Assembly (NCBI GenBank): GCA_019422905.1
Contig: JAHZCM010000104.1
Location: 1 to 7,123, forward strand
Reading direction: 5' to 3'
Origin: Oscillospiraceae bacterium
Lineage (GTDB): Bacteria; Bacillota; Clostridia; Oscillospirales; Acutalibacteraceae
Length of the DNA: 7,123 nt
The notes under the pieces were generated by a model, which ran no database searches, was not told the DNA's origin, and was given only the letters and a program-made list of their open reading frames with translations. Each line of letters starts with the position of its first letter. Positions within the stretch are counted from its first letter, which is position 1. Below are positions 6,465 through 7,123 of the stretch, in pieces. A program made the position numbers and the translations under genes.

Positions 6465-6493
6465 ATGCGGGATGGGAAATGCCCATCCCGCAT
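6465..6493 (+). other. Perfect 12-bp intercistronic hairpin between pstS and pstC
   Basis: ATGCGGGATGGG (6465-6476) and CCCATCCCGCAT (6482-6493) pair perfectly around the 5-nt loop AAATG. It begins 40 bp after the pstS stop and ends 28 bp before the pstC ATG. The downstream sequence TCTTCATGAAAGG has no U run, so full termination is unlikely. It more probably protects the pstS mRNA 3' end or attenuates read-through, giving more PstS than permease. Confidence 0.75.
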
Positions 6494-6521
6494 TCTTCAT
6501 GAAAGGATAAGGGAGTAAGGT

Positions 6522-7123
6522 ATGAAAAAAGCAAATCCGGTGCTGAAAGCGACCGAAACCGCTATGCGGCTGCTGCTTACGGTATGCGGCTTGGCTGCCG
6601 TCGGCTTCGTGGTCCTCATCACCGGGTATCTGGTGGTGTCCGGCATCCCGGCAATCCGTCAGGTCGGGCTGATTGAATTCCTGACCGGCACGGTCTGGAA
6701 GCCGAGCCAGGACCAGTTCGGTATTCTGCCGGTCATTCTGACCTCGGTATTCGGCACCTTCGGCGCTATCCTGATCGGCGTCCCGCTGGGCCTGCTGTTC
6801 GCCGTTTATCTCGGTAAGATGGCGCCGAAGCCGGTTTATCAGGTGCTCCGTCCTACCGTCGACCTTCTGGCGGGCATCCCCTCGGTCGTTTACGGCCTTG
6901 TAGGCATGATGGTGCTGGTCCCCTTTGTCCGCGAGGTGTTCCATGTGGCGGACGGCGTGGGCCTGTTTTCCTCGATCATCGTGCTGACGGTCATGGTTCT
7001 GCCCTCGATCATCAGCGTGTCGGAAACTGCGCTGAAGGCGGTCCCGCATGAATACGAGGAGGCGAGCCTTGCGCTCGGCGCCACATGGAACGAGACGGTG
7101 TTTAAGGTGACCTTTCCGGCGGC
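6522..7123 (+). CDS. pstC: Phosphate ABC transporter permease PstC (3' end outside window)
   Basis: PstC is one of two membrane permeases (with PstA) that form the phosphate channel of the Pst ABC importer. The first 200 codons are seen; the family is about 290-330 aa. Hydrophobic segments lie at about residues 16-40, 69-98, 112-136 and 147-168. GIPSVVYGLVG (118-128) is a typical PstC/PstA signature. The cytoplasmic EAA loop that docks on the ATPase PstB is visible as EYEEASLALGA (177-187), followed by TWNETVFKVTFPA at the edge. The FLTGTVWKPSQDQFGILP stretch after the first membrane segment is characteristic of PstC rather than PstA. The start is ATG 6522, with GGGAG 6 nt upstream. It is the second gene of the operon, after the intercistronic hairpin; pstA, pstB and phoU are expected to follow. 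Confidence 0.95.
   Translation, partial: MKKANPVLKATETAMRLLLTVCGLAAVGFVVLITGYLVVSGIPAIRQVGLIEFLTGTVWKPSQDQFGILPVILTSVFGTFGAILIGVPLGLLFAVYLGKMAPKPVYQVLRPTVDLLAGIPSVVYGLVGMMVLVPFVREVFHVADGVGLFSSIIVLTVMVLPSIISVSETALKAVPHEYEEASLALGATWNETVFKVTFPA

Noticed and set aside
6414..7049. 211-codon open frame on the minus strand
   Set aside because: It is antisense to pstC and the pstS tail, with a His/Asp/Gln-rich composition typical of the complement of membrane-protein codons.
1..7123. A novel defence, mobile or biosynthetic system
   Set aside because: All sizeable real genes belong to well-known families with intact motifs, and I saw no CRISPR repeats, transposase, recombinase or attachment-site duplication on either strand.

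Overview
This 7.1 kb window is a compact stretch of bacterial chromosome. It is visibly GC-rich, with G/C-ending codons throughout. It probably comes from a Bacillota (Firmicutes) organism of the class Clostridia, perhaps Oscillospiraceae-like; this placement is inferred. The support is a fatty-acid-kinase-type FakA/YloV gene next to recG (a neighbourhood known from Bacillus), YmdB, a Gram-positive-type PstS lipoprotein with a Ser/Glu linker, and a Bacillus-style TTAACA-type Pho box. I see no rRNA, tRNA, CRISPR array, insertion sequence, phage gene or attachment site.

Layout: the left 5.3 kb is on the minus strand. Read in the direction of transcription it carries an ANT(6)/AadE-like aminoglycoside nucleotidyltransferase (5312-4431), then ymdB 33 bp downstream (4397-3624), fakA with its own promoter (start about 3486, stop 1786), and recG, whose 3' end lies beyond the window (1548-1). 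The right part is on the plus strand: pstS (5513-6424) and the start of pstC (6522 to the window edge), the first genes of a high-affinity phosphate uptake operon. A 200 bp divergent intergenic region (5313-5512) separates the two groups. It holds a good sigma-A-type promoter for the nucleotidyltransferase and, facing the other way, a Pho box plus -10 element for pstS.

How the genes fit together: PstS captures phosphate outside the membrane and passes it to the PstC/PstA channel powered by PstB; pstA, pstB and phoU are expected beyond the right edge. The Pho box predicts induction under phosphate starvation, and a perfect 12-bp stem between pstS and pstC could keep pstS mRNA in excess over the permease genes. 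On the other strand FakA phosphorylates FakB-bound fatty acids, RecG remodels replication forks, and YmdB is a metallophosphodiesterase. These are housekeeping genes with no obvious shared pathway. The nucleotidyltransferase is the accessory-looking member, but its base composition matches its neighbours, so it looks like a long-resident gene rather than a recently acquired resistance cassette.

I found no clearly new multi-gene system. The points most worth a second look are the resident ANT(6)-like gene, the Pho-box promoter, the pstS-pstC hairpin, and the unusual leader of fakA (a hairpin over an AGGAGG, and a short ORF whose stop overlaps the preferred fakA start).
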